From positions 231,342-295,341 of the forward strand of contig NZ_JARGER010000037.1 in the NCBI RefSeq assembly GCF_029210375.1: a stretch of DNA of 64,000 nucleotides, read 5' to 3'. Positions 15,526 to 23,739 of the stretch are shown here, piece by piece. The position numbers and the translations under genes were made by a program. A model generated the notes under the pieces. The model ran no database searches. It was not told the DNA's origin and was given only the letters and a program-made list of their open reading frames with translations. The stretch is from Nocardioides sp. YIM 152315 (lineage in GTDB: Bacteria; Actinomycetota; Actinomycetes; Propionibacteriales; Nocardioidaceae). Position 1 is the first letter of the stretch. Each line of letters begins with the position of its first letter.

Positions 15526-17883
15526 TCAGCCCCGTCGCGCGGCTGGCGGGGTCGAGGCCGGCGCGGTCGCCGCCGGCGGAGTCGGAGTCGGAGTGCTCGG
15601 CGGCGGGGTCTGACAGCCGACCAGCGGGTCACAGGTCGGCGGCGTCGCCGGTGGCGGGGTCGTCGGCGTGTCGCTGGGCGTCGGGGTGTCCGACGGCTCG
15701 TCGGGGGTGTCCGACGGCTCGTCGGGCGTCTTCGACGGCTTCTTCGTCGGCTTCTTCGTCGGCTTCGGCGGTGGCGTGTACGGGTCGTGCCCGTCGTCGG
15801 GCGCCTCGCCGTCGAGGTGGGCCGGCTCCGGGAAGTCCTCGATCTCGGCGCCCTCCAGCGCCCGGCCCATCACATCGGTCCAGGTGCGTGCCGGGTAGGA
15901 GCCACCGAAGTACTCGGGCAGCCAGTCGTCGAGCTTCTCCTGCCCCTTGCCGCGCACGTACATGACGGCGGTGGCGAGCTGCGGCGTGTAGCCCACGAAC
16001 CAGGCCGACGCCACGTCGTCGTCGGCGTTGGTCGCGGTGCCGGTCTTGCCGGCCGCGGGACGGCCGAGGTTGAGCGCCGCCGTACCGCTTCCGGACTGGA
16101 CGACCTGCTGCATGGCGTACGACGTGTCGGCCGCGACGTCCTCGTCGATGGCCTGCTTCGTCGACTGCTTGAACGTGTAGAGGGGCTCGCCGTCCTTGTC
16201 CACGACCTTCTGCACGACGTGCGGCCGGGCCGCGCGGCCACCGTTGGCGATGGAGGCGTACGCGTTGGCCATGTTGACCGGGGCGATGGTCGCCGAGCCC
16301 AGCGCGATGCCGCTGACCGGCTCGAGGCCCGGGCTGTTGTCGAGGTTGTTGTAGCCGCCGCGCGCGTTCTTGTTCCAGTTCGGGATGCCGAGGTCAACGG
16401 CGGTCTCGAGGATCTTCTCGGGGCCGTCGGGCATCGAGACGGTGAGGTCGGCGAAGACCGTGTTGATCGAGTCCTCGGTGCCGCGGAGCAGGCTGATGGC
16501 CGAGCCGTAGTCGGTGCCCAGACCGTCGGAGCCGTAGCCCTCGTTGCGCACCCGGTCGCCGGTGCCCTCCTCGTTGTAGTAGAAGGGCGAGTTGCCGTCG
16601 AACGTGTCCTCGAGGGAGAAGCCCTCCTCGAGGGCGGCGGCCACCGCGAACGGCTTGAACGTCGACCCCACCATCCCGCCGGTGACGGCCCAGTTGATCT
16701 GCGACTGGAGGTAGTCCTGGCCGCCGTAGATGCCGCGGATGGCCCCGGTGCCCGGCTCCACCGAGGCGACGCCGACGTGCAGGTTCTTGTCCGAGAACTC
16801 CGGGCCCTCCGGGCGCTGCTCGCGTACGCCGGCCGCCGCGGCGTCCATCGCCTTCTTCGTGAACGTCGTGGTGACGCGGATGCCGCCGCCGTCGATCTGC
16901 TGGTCGTCGAAGCCCAGGTCGTGCAGCTCGCTGCGGACCATCGCGAGCATGTGGCCCTTCTGCCCGCCGTACCGGCTCTCGGCCGCGATCTCCGGGAACT
17001 TCGGCAGCTTCCGGCCCGCCTTCTCGGCCTTCTCGGCGCTGATGTTGCCGGCATCGGCCATGCCCTCGAGCACGTAGGTGTAGCGCTCCTTGAGCGCCTT
17101 CTTGGAGTCCTTGCCGTTCGCCGGGTCGAAGTTCGACGGGTTGTTGAGCACGCTGGCGAGCACGGCGGACTCGCGCAGGCTGAGGCGCTTGGCGTCCTTG
17201 CCGAAGTACGCCTCCGCCGCGGCCTGCACGCCGTACGCCGACCGCCCGAAGTAGATGGTGTTGAGGTAGCCCTCGAGGATCTCCGACTTCGACATCTCCC
17301 GCTGGAGCTTCAGCGAGAGGATCGCCTCCTTCAGCTTTCGCTCGTAGGAGCGCTCCTGCGTCAGGTAGAGGATCTTGACGTACTGCTGGGTGATCGTGGA
17401 CGCACCCTGGGTCGAGTTGCCCTGCGCGTTGCTGAACGCGGCCCGCACGATCCCCTTGGGGTCGATGCCGTTGTCGGTCCAGAAGCTGCGGTTCTCGGCG
17501 GCGACGACCGCGTCCTGGAGGTTCTGCGGCATCTGGTCGAGCGGGATCGACTGGCGGTTCTGGGTCGCGAAGCTGCCGACCTCGGTCTTGCCGTCGGAGT
17601 AGTAGATGAACGAGGTCTGGGTCTCGAACTCGTCGTTGGGGTCCGGGAGGTCGGTCGTCTGGTAGGCGTAGATGAAGCCTCCGACGGCGACGAGCATGCC
17701 GACCAGGCCCACCACCAGCAGCCACCGGGCGACGCGCCACACCTGCTGCTTGCGGGTCCGGGGTCGCTTCGCACCGCTGCCCTCGGCGGTGGCGCCCTTC
17801 TTGGCAGTGGTGCTGGTCTGTGCGGGGCCGGCGGCCCGGCGCTTGCCACTCACGGTCGTTGGCTCCGCTGGATCGGTGAACAC
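15526..17883 (-). CDS. ponA: Bifunctional class A penicillin-binding protein (transglycosylase/transpeptidase)
   Basis: 785 residues from GTG 17883 (GGGAGG just upstream; GTG 17853, 775 residues, is an alternative). A lysine-rich cytoplasmic tail (KRPRTRKQQ) precedes one membrane helix (LLVVGLVGMLVAVGGFIYAY). The GT51 domain contains AVVAAENRSFW with the catalytic Glu, GASTITQQYVK and KLKEAILSLKLQREMSKSEILE. The transpeptidase has STFK (about 406), SIN and KTGTA (about 612). The C-terminus is a Pro/Thr/Ser/Lys-rich tail (TKKPTKKPSKTPDEPSDTP) probably spanning the wall. Corresponds to mycobacterial PonA1 in content and neighbourhood. Confidence 0.93.
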   Translation of the reverse strand: MFTDPAEPTTVSGKRRAAGPAQTSTTAKKGATAEGSGAKRPRTRKQQVWRVARWLLVVGLVGMLVAVGGFIYAYQTTDLPDPNDEFETQTSFIYYSDGKTEVGSFATQNRQSIPLDQMPQNLQDAVVAAENRSFWTDNGIDPKGIVRAAFSNAQGNSTQGASTITQQYVKILYLTQERSYERKLKEAILSLKLQREMSKSEILEGYLNTIYFGRSAYGVQAAAEAYFGKDAKRLSLRESAVLASVLNNPSNFDPANGKDSKKALKERYTYVLEGMADAGNISAEKAEKAGRKLPKFPEIAAESRYGGQKGHMLAMVRSELHDLGFDDQQIDGGGIRVTTTFTKKAMDAAAAGVREQRPEGPEFSDKNLHVGVASVEPGTGAIRGIYGGQDYLQSQINWAVTGGMVGSTFKPFAVAAALEEGFSLEDTFDGNSPFYYNEEGTGDRVRNEGYGSDGLGTDYGSAISLLRGTEDSINTVFADLTVSMPDGPEKILETAVDLGIPNWNKNARGGYNNLDNSPGLEPVSGIALGSATIAPVNMANAYASIANGGRAARPHVVQKVVDKDGEPLYTFKQSTKQAIDEDVAADTSYAMQQVVQSGSGTAALNLGRPAAGKTGTATNADDDVASAWFVGYTPQLATAVMYVRGKGQEKLDDWLPEYFGGSYPARTWTDVMGRALEGAEIEDFPEPAHLDGEAPDDGHDPYTPPPKPTKKPTKKPSKTPDEPSDTPDEPSDTPTPSDTPTTPPPATPPTCDPLVGCQTPPPSTPTPTPPAATAPASTPPAARRG

Positions 17884-18013
17884 GGGTCCTCCCGGGCGGG
17901 AGGCGGGCGCGGACCGGGATCCGGGCCGTTCGACAGAGTACGGGGGCGGCCCGCGCGCGCCCAAGACGACGCTCGGGTGACGTGCGCGATGGAGCGCGTC
18001 GACGTGTCCCCTA

Positions 18014-18049
18014 TTCGCAACACGCGGATATATCGCTACGATAGGTCCC
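18014..18049 (+). promoter_or_regulatory. Leaderless padR promoter with overlapping palindrome
   Basis: TTCGCA (18014-18019), a 17-nt spacer and TACGAT (18037-18042) form a plausible promoter; only 7 nt separate the -10 box from the ATG at 18050, so the transcript is probably leaderless. TATCG-CTA-CGATA (18031-18043) is a 5-3-5 inverted repeat overlapping the -10 box and could be the operator of the PadR regulator itself. Confidence 0.5.
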
Positions 18050-18676
18050 ATGGCACGTCGTGCGGAGACCATCGAGCTGGCAGTCCTGGGGCTGCTGCAC
18101 GAGGGACCCATGCACGGCTACGAGCTCCGCAAGCGCCTCAACCTGATGCTGGGCTGGGGCCGCGTCCTCTCCTACGGGTCGCTCTACCCGGCCCTGAAGA
18201 AGATGCTCCGCGCCTCGCTGATCGAGGAGACGATGACGACCAAGACGCCGGGGACACCGGTGTCGAAGCGGCCGCGCATCACCTACCAGGTCACCGAGGC
18301 GGGCACGCGGGAGTTCGAGCGCCTGATGTCGGAGGTCGGCCCCACCGCCTGGGAGGACGACAACTTCGACATCCGGTTCGCCTTCTTCTCCTCGACCGAC
18401 ATGGAGATCCGGCTGCGCGTGCTCGAGGGCCGGCGTACCCGCCTCCAGGAGCGGCTGGACCGCGTCCAGAGCCAGCTCGCCATGACGCAGAAGGAGGTCG
18501 ACCGCTACGCGGCCGAGCTCCAGCGGCACGGCGTCGAGTCGGTCGAGCGCGAGGTCCGGTGGCTCTCGGACCTCATCAACGCCGAGCGCAAGGGCGAGCT
18601 CGACCGGGCGGGGGCCGACATCCAGGACCCCGGAGCCGACACGACCAGCACCGGCCGGCAGGCCACCCAGAAGTAG
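18050..18676 (+). CDS. PadR-family transcriptional regulator
   Basis: 208 residues. The winged-helix N-terminal domain is clear: ELAVLGLLHEGPMHGYELRKRLN, then LSYGSLYPALKKML and ITYQVTEAGTREFERL. The C-terminal half is a helical dimerisation domain (LRVLEGRRTRLQERLDRVQSQLAMTQKEVDRY, coiled-coil like). It lies 45 nt upstream of ino1 on the same strand, as PadR (Rv0047c) does in mycobacteria, so it may tune inositol synthesis; the ligand is unknown. A palindrome overlaps its own -10 box. Confidence 0.92.
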   Translation: MARRAETIELAVLGLLHEGPMHGYELRKRLNLMLGWGRVLSYGSLYPALKKMLRASLIEETMTTKTPGTPVSKRPRITYQVTEAGTREFERLMSEVGPTAWEDDNFDIRFAFFSSTDMEIRLRVLEGRRTRLQERLDRVQSQLAMTQKEVDRYAAELQRHGVESVEREVRWLSDLINAERKGELDRAGADIQDPGADTTSTGRQATQK

Positions 18677-18721
18677 ATCTCGAAGCAGACCTCGAAGAAG
18701 TACAGAAGGAAGGGAATCCCG

Positions 18722-19807
18722 ATGGGTTCGGTACGAGTGGCAATCGTGGGAGTGGGCAACTGCGCCACCTCCCTGATCCAGGGCGTGCACTACTACAAGG
18801 ACGCCGACCCTGCGGGCACCGTCCCGGGTCTCATGCACGTCACCTTCGGCGACTACCACGTCTCCGACGTGCAGTTCGTCGCCGCGTTCGACGTCGACGA
18901 CAAGAAGGTCGGCAAGGACCTCTCCGAGGCGATCAACGCCTCCGAGAACAACACGATCAAGATCGCGGACGTGCCGACCCTCGGCATCGAGGTGCAGCGC
19001 GGCCACACGCTCGACGGCCTCGGCAAGTACTACCGCGAGACGATCGAGGAGTCGGCCGCCGAGCCGGTCGACGTCGTGCAGGTGCTGCGCGAGACCGGCG
19101 CCGACGTCCTGGTGTCCTACCTGCCGGTGGGCTCCGAGGAGGCCGACAAGTTCTACGCGCAGTGCGCGATCGACGCGGGCGTGGCCTTCGTCAACGCCCT
19201 CCCGGTGTTCATCGCCTCCGACCCCGAGTGGGCCAAGAAGTTCGAGGACGCCGGCGTCCCGATCGTCGGCGACGACATCAAGTCGCAGGTGGGCGCCACC
19301 ATCACCCACCGCGTGATGGCCAAGCTGTTCGAGGACCGCGGCGTCACGCTGGACCGCACCTACCAGCTCAACGTCGGCGGCAACATGGACTTCAAGAACA
19401 TGCTCGAGCGCGAGCGCCTGGAGTCCAAGAAGGTCTCCAAGACCCAGGCCGTCACCTCGAACCTGAACGGCGAGCTGGCCGGCAAGGTCTACGACAAGAA
19501 CGTGCACATCGGCCCGTCGGACTACGTCCAGTGGCTCGACGACCGCAAGTGGGCCTACGTGCGCCTCGAGGGCCGCGCGTTCGGCGACGTGCCGCTGAAC
19601 CTGGAGTACAAGCTCGAGGTGTGGGACTCCCCCAACTCCGCCGGCATCATCATCGACGCGATCCGCGCCGCGAAGATCGCCAAGGACCGCGGCATCGGTG
19701 GCCCGATCATCTCGGCGTCGTCGTACCTGATGAAGTCCCCGCCGGTGCAGCTCCCCGACGACGAGGGCCGTCGCCGCGTCGAGGCGTTCATCAAGGGCGA
19801 GGAGTGA
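18722..19807 (+). CDS. ino1: Inositol-3-phosphate synthase
   Basis: 361 residues, the short actinobacterial form. [27 protein letters not shown] carries the NAD-binding GxGNxxTS motif. Downstream are [17 protein letters not shown] and [22 protein letters not shown], the active-site core of MIPS. It converts glucose 6-phosphate to 1D-myo-inositol 3-phosphate, the precursor of mycothiol and phosphatidylinositol in actinobacteria. A GGAAGGGA ribosome-binding region precedes the ATG. Likely cotranscribed with padR; a strong terminator follows at 19828-19859. Confidence 0.96.
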   Translation: MGSVRVAIVGVGNCATSLIQGVHYYKDADPAGTVPGLMHVTFGDYHVSDVQFVAAFDVDDKKVGKDLSEAINASENNTIKIADVPTLGIEVQRGHTLDGLGKYYRETIEESAAEPVDVVQVLRETGADVLVSYLPVGSEEADKFYAQCAIDAGVAFVNALPVFIASDPEWAKKFEDAGVPIVGDDIKSQVGATITHRVMAKLFEDRGVTLDRTYQLNVGGNMDFKNMLERERLESKKVSKTQAVTSNLNGELAGKVYDKNVHIGPSDYVQWLDDRKWAYVRLEGRAFGDVPLNLEYKLEVWDSPNSAGIIIDAIRAAKIAKDRGIGGPIISASSYLMKSPPVQLPDDEGRRRVEAFIKGEE

Positions 19808-19827
19808 CAGTCCCCCGCTGACCCACC

Positions 19828-19859
19828 GTCGACCCGTCCGAGTCTTCTCGGGCGGGTCG
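19828..19859 (+). terminator. Terminator after ino1
   Basis: TCGACCCGTCCGAG (19828-19841) and CTCGGGCGGGTCGA (19846-19859) form a 14-bp stem with one G-T pair and a 4-nt loop, 20 nt after the ino1 stop. It is similar in sequence to the stems at 7-33 and 57513-57545. Confidence 0.7.
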
Positions 19860-19896
19860 AGGTGCATCCGGGGTGGCGGCGCGTCCTGCAGCCGCG

Positions 19897-19984
19897 GCTT
19901 CATCAAGGGATGTCGGTCAGACCGCGCTTCCCGTGCCGAGCCCGGCGAGGGGAGCGCGGCTCCGCCTTCATCCCTTGATGAAGC
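19897..19984. repeat. Palindromic repeat element, copy 2
   Basis: GCTTCATCAAGGGATG (19897-19912) is exactly complementary to CATCCCTTGATGAAGC (19969-19984), with 56 nt between the arms. The arms match those of the element at 4714-4777 almost base for base, while the spacers differ. It lies between the convergent ino1 and pcnA genes, behind the ino1 terminator. Confidence 0.75.
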
Positions 19985-20005
19985 GACGCGCGGCCGGGCC
20001 GGGCG

Positions 20006-21424
20006 TCAGCGAGCGGCCCACCACTCCCGCAGCGCGGTCTCGGCTTCCGCGGGGGTCAGCGGTCCCCGGTCGATCCGCAGCTCGAGCAGGAAGCGGTAGG
20101 CCTCGCCGACCTCGCGGCCAGGGCCGACGCCGAGGATCTCCATGATCTGGTTCCCGTCGATGTCGGGGCGGATGGCGTCGAGCTCCTCCTGCTCGGCGAG
20201 CCGGGCGATGCGCTCCTCGAGGTCGTCGTAGGTGCGTTGCAGCCGCTCGGCCTTGCGCCGGTTGCGGGTGGTCGAGTCTGCGCGGGTGAGGATGTGCAGC
20301 CGCTCGAGCTGGTCGCCGGCGTCGCGCACGTAGCGGCGTACGGCGGAGTCGGTCCACTCGCCGCTGCCGTAGCCGTGGAACCGCAGGTGGAGCTCGACCA
20401 GCCTGCTCACCGCGTCGATGTCGTCGTTGGAGAAGCGCAGCGCCTTCATCCGCTTGCGGGTCATCTTGGCGCCGACCACGTCGTGGTGGTGGAAGGTCAC
20501 CGTGCCGTCGTCCAGGAAGCGCCGGGTCCGCGGCTTCCCGACGTCGTGCATCAGCGCGGCGAAGCGCGCGACGAAGTCCGGCCCGCCGGCCGGCAGCCGA
20601 GACTCGAGGTCCATCGCCTGCTCCAGCACGGTGAGCGTGTGCTGGTAGACGTCCTTGTGGCGGTGGTGCTCGTCGCGTTCGAGCGCGAGCGCGGGAAGCT
20701 CGGGCAGCACCAGCTCGGCGAGCCCGGTGTCGACGAGCAGCGTGAGGCCCAGCCGGGGGTACGGCGCGCACACGAGCTTGACGAGCTCGTCGCGCACCCG
20801 CTCGGCCGAGATGATCTCGATCCGTCCCGCCATCGAGCGCATCGCCTCCACGACGGAGGGGTCCACGGTGAACCCGAGCTGCGCGACGAACCGTGCCGCG
20901 CGCATCATCCGCAGCGGGTCGTCGGAGAAGGAGTCCTCCGGGCGGCCCGGGGTCCGCAGCACCCGGTGGGCGAGGTCGACGATCCCGCCGTACGGGTCCT
21001 CGACCTCGCGGCCCGGCACCCGCACCGCCATCGCGTTGACGGTGAAGTCGCGGCGGCCGAGGTCGCCGGCGAGGGAGTCGCCGAAGTCGACGTCCGGCTT
21101 GCGGGAGGTCGGATCGTAGGACTCCGAGCGGTACGTCGTGACCTCGACCAGCCACTCGCCCTTCCGGCACCCGATTGTGCCGAACGCGCGGCCCATGTCC
21201 CAGATCGCCTCCGCCCAGCCCTTGAGCAGGCGCTCGGTCTCGTCGGGCCGGGCCGAGGTGGTGAGGTCGAGGTCGTTGTGGTGCCGCCCGAGCATCGCGT
21301 CGCGCACCGGGCCACCGACCAGGGCGAGCTCGTGGCCGGCCTCGGCGAACCGTCGGCCGAGCTCGTCGATCACCGGCGCGATCCGGTCCAGCTCGGTCGC
21401 GACCGAGCGCTGGACGTCGGCCAT
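20006..21424 (-). CDS. pcnA: CCA tRNA nucleotidyltransferase
   Basis: 472 residues from ATG 21424. The nucleotidyltransferase head has LALVGGPVRDAMLGRHHNDLDLTT with the metal-binding DLDL, RRDFTVNAMAVRV and DDPLRMMRAARFVAQLGF. A central HD-type domain (HRHKDVYQHTL, ALMHDVGKPRTR) follows. Such enzymes add or repair the 3' CCA of tRNA. A GTG at 21454, 8 nt after a TAGACT -10 sequence, is an alternative leaderless start adding 10 residues. It is divergent from the DUF6049 gene, as in mycobacteria (Rv3907c/Rv3909). Confidence 0.93.
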   Translation of the reverse strand: MADVQRSVATELDRIAPVIDELGRRFAEAGHELALVGGPVRDAMLGRHHNDLDLTTSARPDETERLLKGWAEAIWDMGRAFGTIGCRKGEWLVEVTTYRSESYDPTSRKPDVDFGDSLAGDLGRRDFTVNAMAVRVPGREVEDPYGGIVDLAHRVLRTPGRPEDSFSDDPLRMMRAARFVAQLGFTVDPSVVEAMRSMAGRIEIISAERVRDELVKLVCAPYPRLGLTLLVDTGLAELVLPELPALALERDEHHRHKDVYQHTLTVLEQAMDLESRLPAGGPDFVARFAALMHDVGKPRTRRFLDDGTVTFHHHDVVGAKMTRKRMKALRFSNDDIDAVSRLVELHLRFHGYGSGEWTDSAVRRYVRDAGDQLERLHILTRADSTTRNRRKAERLQRTYDDLEERIARLAEQEELDAIRPDIDGNQIMEILGVGPGREVGEAYRFLLELRIDRGPLTPAEAETALREWWAAR

Positions 21425-21454
21425 GGCGAGCGGGGGCGGCGGGGCGTCGGGCAC

Positions 21455-21524
21455 GGGCGGCAAGTCTAGTGGCGACCGGCCCGGTGGCCTGATCGGCGTG
21501 AGGGTCGGCCAGTAGAGTCGCTGC
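21455..21524. promoter_or_regulatory. Divergent pcnA / DUF6049 promoters
   Basis: On the plus strand TAGAGT (21513-21518) lies 6 nt before the GTG at 21525, a leaderless arrangement. On the minus strand TAGACT (complement of 21463-21468) lies 8 nt before a GTG at 21454, in frame with pcnA. Both -10 boxes fit the actinobacterial TAnnnT consensus; no clear -35 boxes are seen. Confidence 0.5.
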
Positions 21525-23732
21525 GTGCTTCGCCCGGTGTCGCTGCTGCCTGCCCTCGTGGCGGCGGCGCTCGTCGGGCTGCTGCTCGTCCCGCTGTCCA
21601 CGCCGATCACACCGGCCGGTGCCGCCGAGTCGGCGCCGAAGAGGACCGCGGAGGTCGCGCCGCTCGAGGTCACCATCGAGAACCTGACGCCGTCCGCGCT
21701 CCCCCGGCGCGGCGAGGTCCGGGTGAGCGGGACGGTCACGAACGTCGACGAGCAGGCGTGGACGACCATCAACCTCTACTCGTTCGTGGCCGACGCCCCG
21801 ATGACGACCTCGGCCGAGCTGGCCGACGCGGCGGTGACCGGGTCCGAGGAGTTCGTCGGCGAGCGCGTCACCGACCCGGGCCCCTACGAGACCATCGACC
21901 ACCTGGACCCGGGCGAGACCGAGGCGTTCTCCTTCTCGGTGCCCCGTCGACGGATCGCCGCCGAGTCCCCGGACGGCGTCGGCGCCGATGCAGCCGGCGT
22001 CTACTGGTTCGGCGTCCACGCGCTGGGCCAGGCCGACGAGCCGCGCGACGACGTCGCCGACGGCCGGGCCCGCACCTTCCTGCCGCTGGTCCCGCCGACC
22101 TCGCGCACCGTCGACACCGCGCTCGTGCTCCCGATCCGGCGATCGGTGCAGCACGAGACCGACGGCCGGGTGGCCAACCTGGCCCGCTGGACCCGCGCGC
22201 TCGGCGGCAACGGGCAGCTGCGCCGGATGGCCGACTTCGGCGCGGCGGCCGGCGACCAGCCGATCTCGTGGCTCGTGGACCCGGCGGTCGTCGACGCCGC
22301 CGTACGGCTCACCGAGGGCAATCCGCCGCGCTCGATCGAGGCGACCATCGAGCCCGAGCAGCCGGACGACGAGTCCGGCTCACCCGAGCCGTCGGAGGAC
22401 GCGACGGAGCCGGAGCCCGGCGAGGACACCGACGAGTCGCCGTCGGCGGACGAGGACGCCGGCACGACCGACGCCCAGGACGCCGCCGTCACCGAAGCGG
22501 CCACCGCGGCCACCGACTGGCTGGGCCGGATGCAGACCGCGCTCTCCGGCAACGAGATCCTCAGCCTCCCGTACGGCGACCTCGACGTGGCCGGCGCCGC
22601 GAGCCACGACCCCCCGACGTACGACGTCGCCCGCGAGCGCTCCGGCACCGAGCTCGCCCCGTGGGGGCTGACCACGACGCCGGCGATCGCGTCGCCGTCC
22701 GGCTTCCTGCCGACCACGGCTCTCGACCTCGTCGACGACGAGACGCAGGTGCTCGTCTCCGATCGGGTCTTCGGCGACCGGGCCGACCACGCGCCCACCG
22801 TGGCGCACACCGACGGCCGGACGATGGTGGTCTCCTCCACCGGCGCCGCGAGCGGCGGGCCCGGCCCGGGCGACACGCTGGCGCCGCTGTCGGTGCGTCA
22901 GCGGATCGTGAGCGAGGCCGCCCTGCGGCTGCTGAGCCCCGGACGACGTCCCCTGGTGGTGGTGCTGCCGCAGGGCTGGGCGCCCGAGACGAGCTCCGGG
23001 TTCTTCGACGGCCTCGACACCGGGTGGCTGCGGCTGACGACCGTCGACGCCATCTCGCAGCGTCCCGGCCGCGAGGTCGACGGGGAGCGGATCGTCTACC
23101 CCGACAGCCAGCGCGACGCGGAGCTCGACAGCGTCGACTTCGCCGCCGCCACGGGGCTCAGCGAGGCCGGCGCCACGCTGCAGAACCTGCTGACGCTCAA
23201 CGACCGGGTCGGCGGCGCCGTGCAGGACGAGGCCCTCACCGACGTGTCCTACGCCAGCCGCCGCTTCCCGCTGCGCAGCCGGGCCTCGGCCGCCCGGTCC
23301 CGCGGATGGATCGAGCAGCACCTGACCGCGGTCAGGGTCGAGGCCCCGAAGGCGGTCATCCTCTCCAGCGGCAGCGGCCGCTTCTCCGCCACCGTCAGCA
23401 ACGCGCTCGAGGAGCCCGTGACCGTGCGCCTCGACGCCCTGACCGACCCCGCGCTCGAGGTCAGCGTCCCCGACGAGGACGTCGAGATCGGCCCGGGGGC
23501 CCGCACGACCATCCTGCTCAACGCGACGTCGTCCGCCGTCGGCGTCCGCAACGTCACACTGTTGCTCACCGACGTCGAGGGCGCGCCGATCGGCTCGGCG
23601 GACTCGCTGCCGATCCGCTCCAACCGCGTCAGCAACGTGATCTGGCTGATCCTCGGCACCGGCGTGGCCCTGCTCTTCGCCACCATCTTCGTGCGCCTCT
23701 TCCGCCGCATCCGGGCGGCGGCGCGCTCGTGA
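21525..23732 (+). CDS. DUF6049-type secreted, membrane-anchored protein
   Basis: 735 residues. An N-terminal signal sequence (LLPALVAAALVGLLLVPLS) is followed by a large extracytoplasmic region with beta-sandwich stretches (LEVTIENLTPSALPRRGEVRVSGTV; later FSATVSNALEEPVTVRLDAL) and an acidic Pro/Glu/Asp linker at about residues 270-320. One C-terminal helix (VIWLILGTGVALLFATIFVRLF) with a basic tip anchors it. It occupies the position of mycobacterial Rv3909, upstream of murJ, and is probably cotranscribed with it (7-nt gap). The function is unknown; a role in cell-envelope assembly is inferred from context. Confidence 0.85.
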   Translation: MLRPVSLLPALVAAALVGLLLVPLSTPITPAGAAESAPKRTAEVAPLEVTIENLTPSALPRRGEVRVSGTVTNVDEQAWTTINLYSFVADAPMTTSAELADAAVTGSEEFVGERVTDPGPYETIDHLDPGETEAFSFSVPRRRIAAESPDGVGADAAGVYWFGVHALGQADEPRDDVADGRARTFLPLVPPTSRTVDTALVLPIRRSVQHETDGRVANLARWTRALGGNGQLRRMADFGAAAGDQPISWLVDPAVVDAAVRLTEGNPPRSIEATIEPEQPDDESGSPEPSEDATEPEPGEDTDESPSADEDAGTTDAQDAAVTEAATAATDWLGRMQTALSGNEILSLPYGDLDVAGAASHDPPTYDVARERSGTELAPWGLTTTPAIASPSGFLPTTALDLVDDETQVLVSDRVFGDRADHAPTVAHTDGRTMVVSSTGAASGGPGPGDTLAPLSVRQRIVSEAALRLLSPGRRPLVVVLPQGWAPETSSGFFDGLDTGWLRLTTVDAISQRPGREVDGERIVYPDSQRDAELDSVDFAAATGLSEAGATLQNLLTLNDRVGGAVQDEALTDVSYASRRFPLRSRASAARSRGWIEQHLTAVRVEAPKAVILSSGSGRFSATVSNALEEPVTVRLDALTDPALEVSVPDEDVEIGPGARTTILLNATSSAVGVRNVTLLLTDVEGAPIGSADSLPIRSNRVSNVIWLILGTGVALLFATIFVRLFRRIRAAARS

Positions 23733-23739
23733 GCGCACC

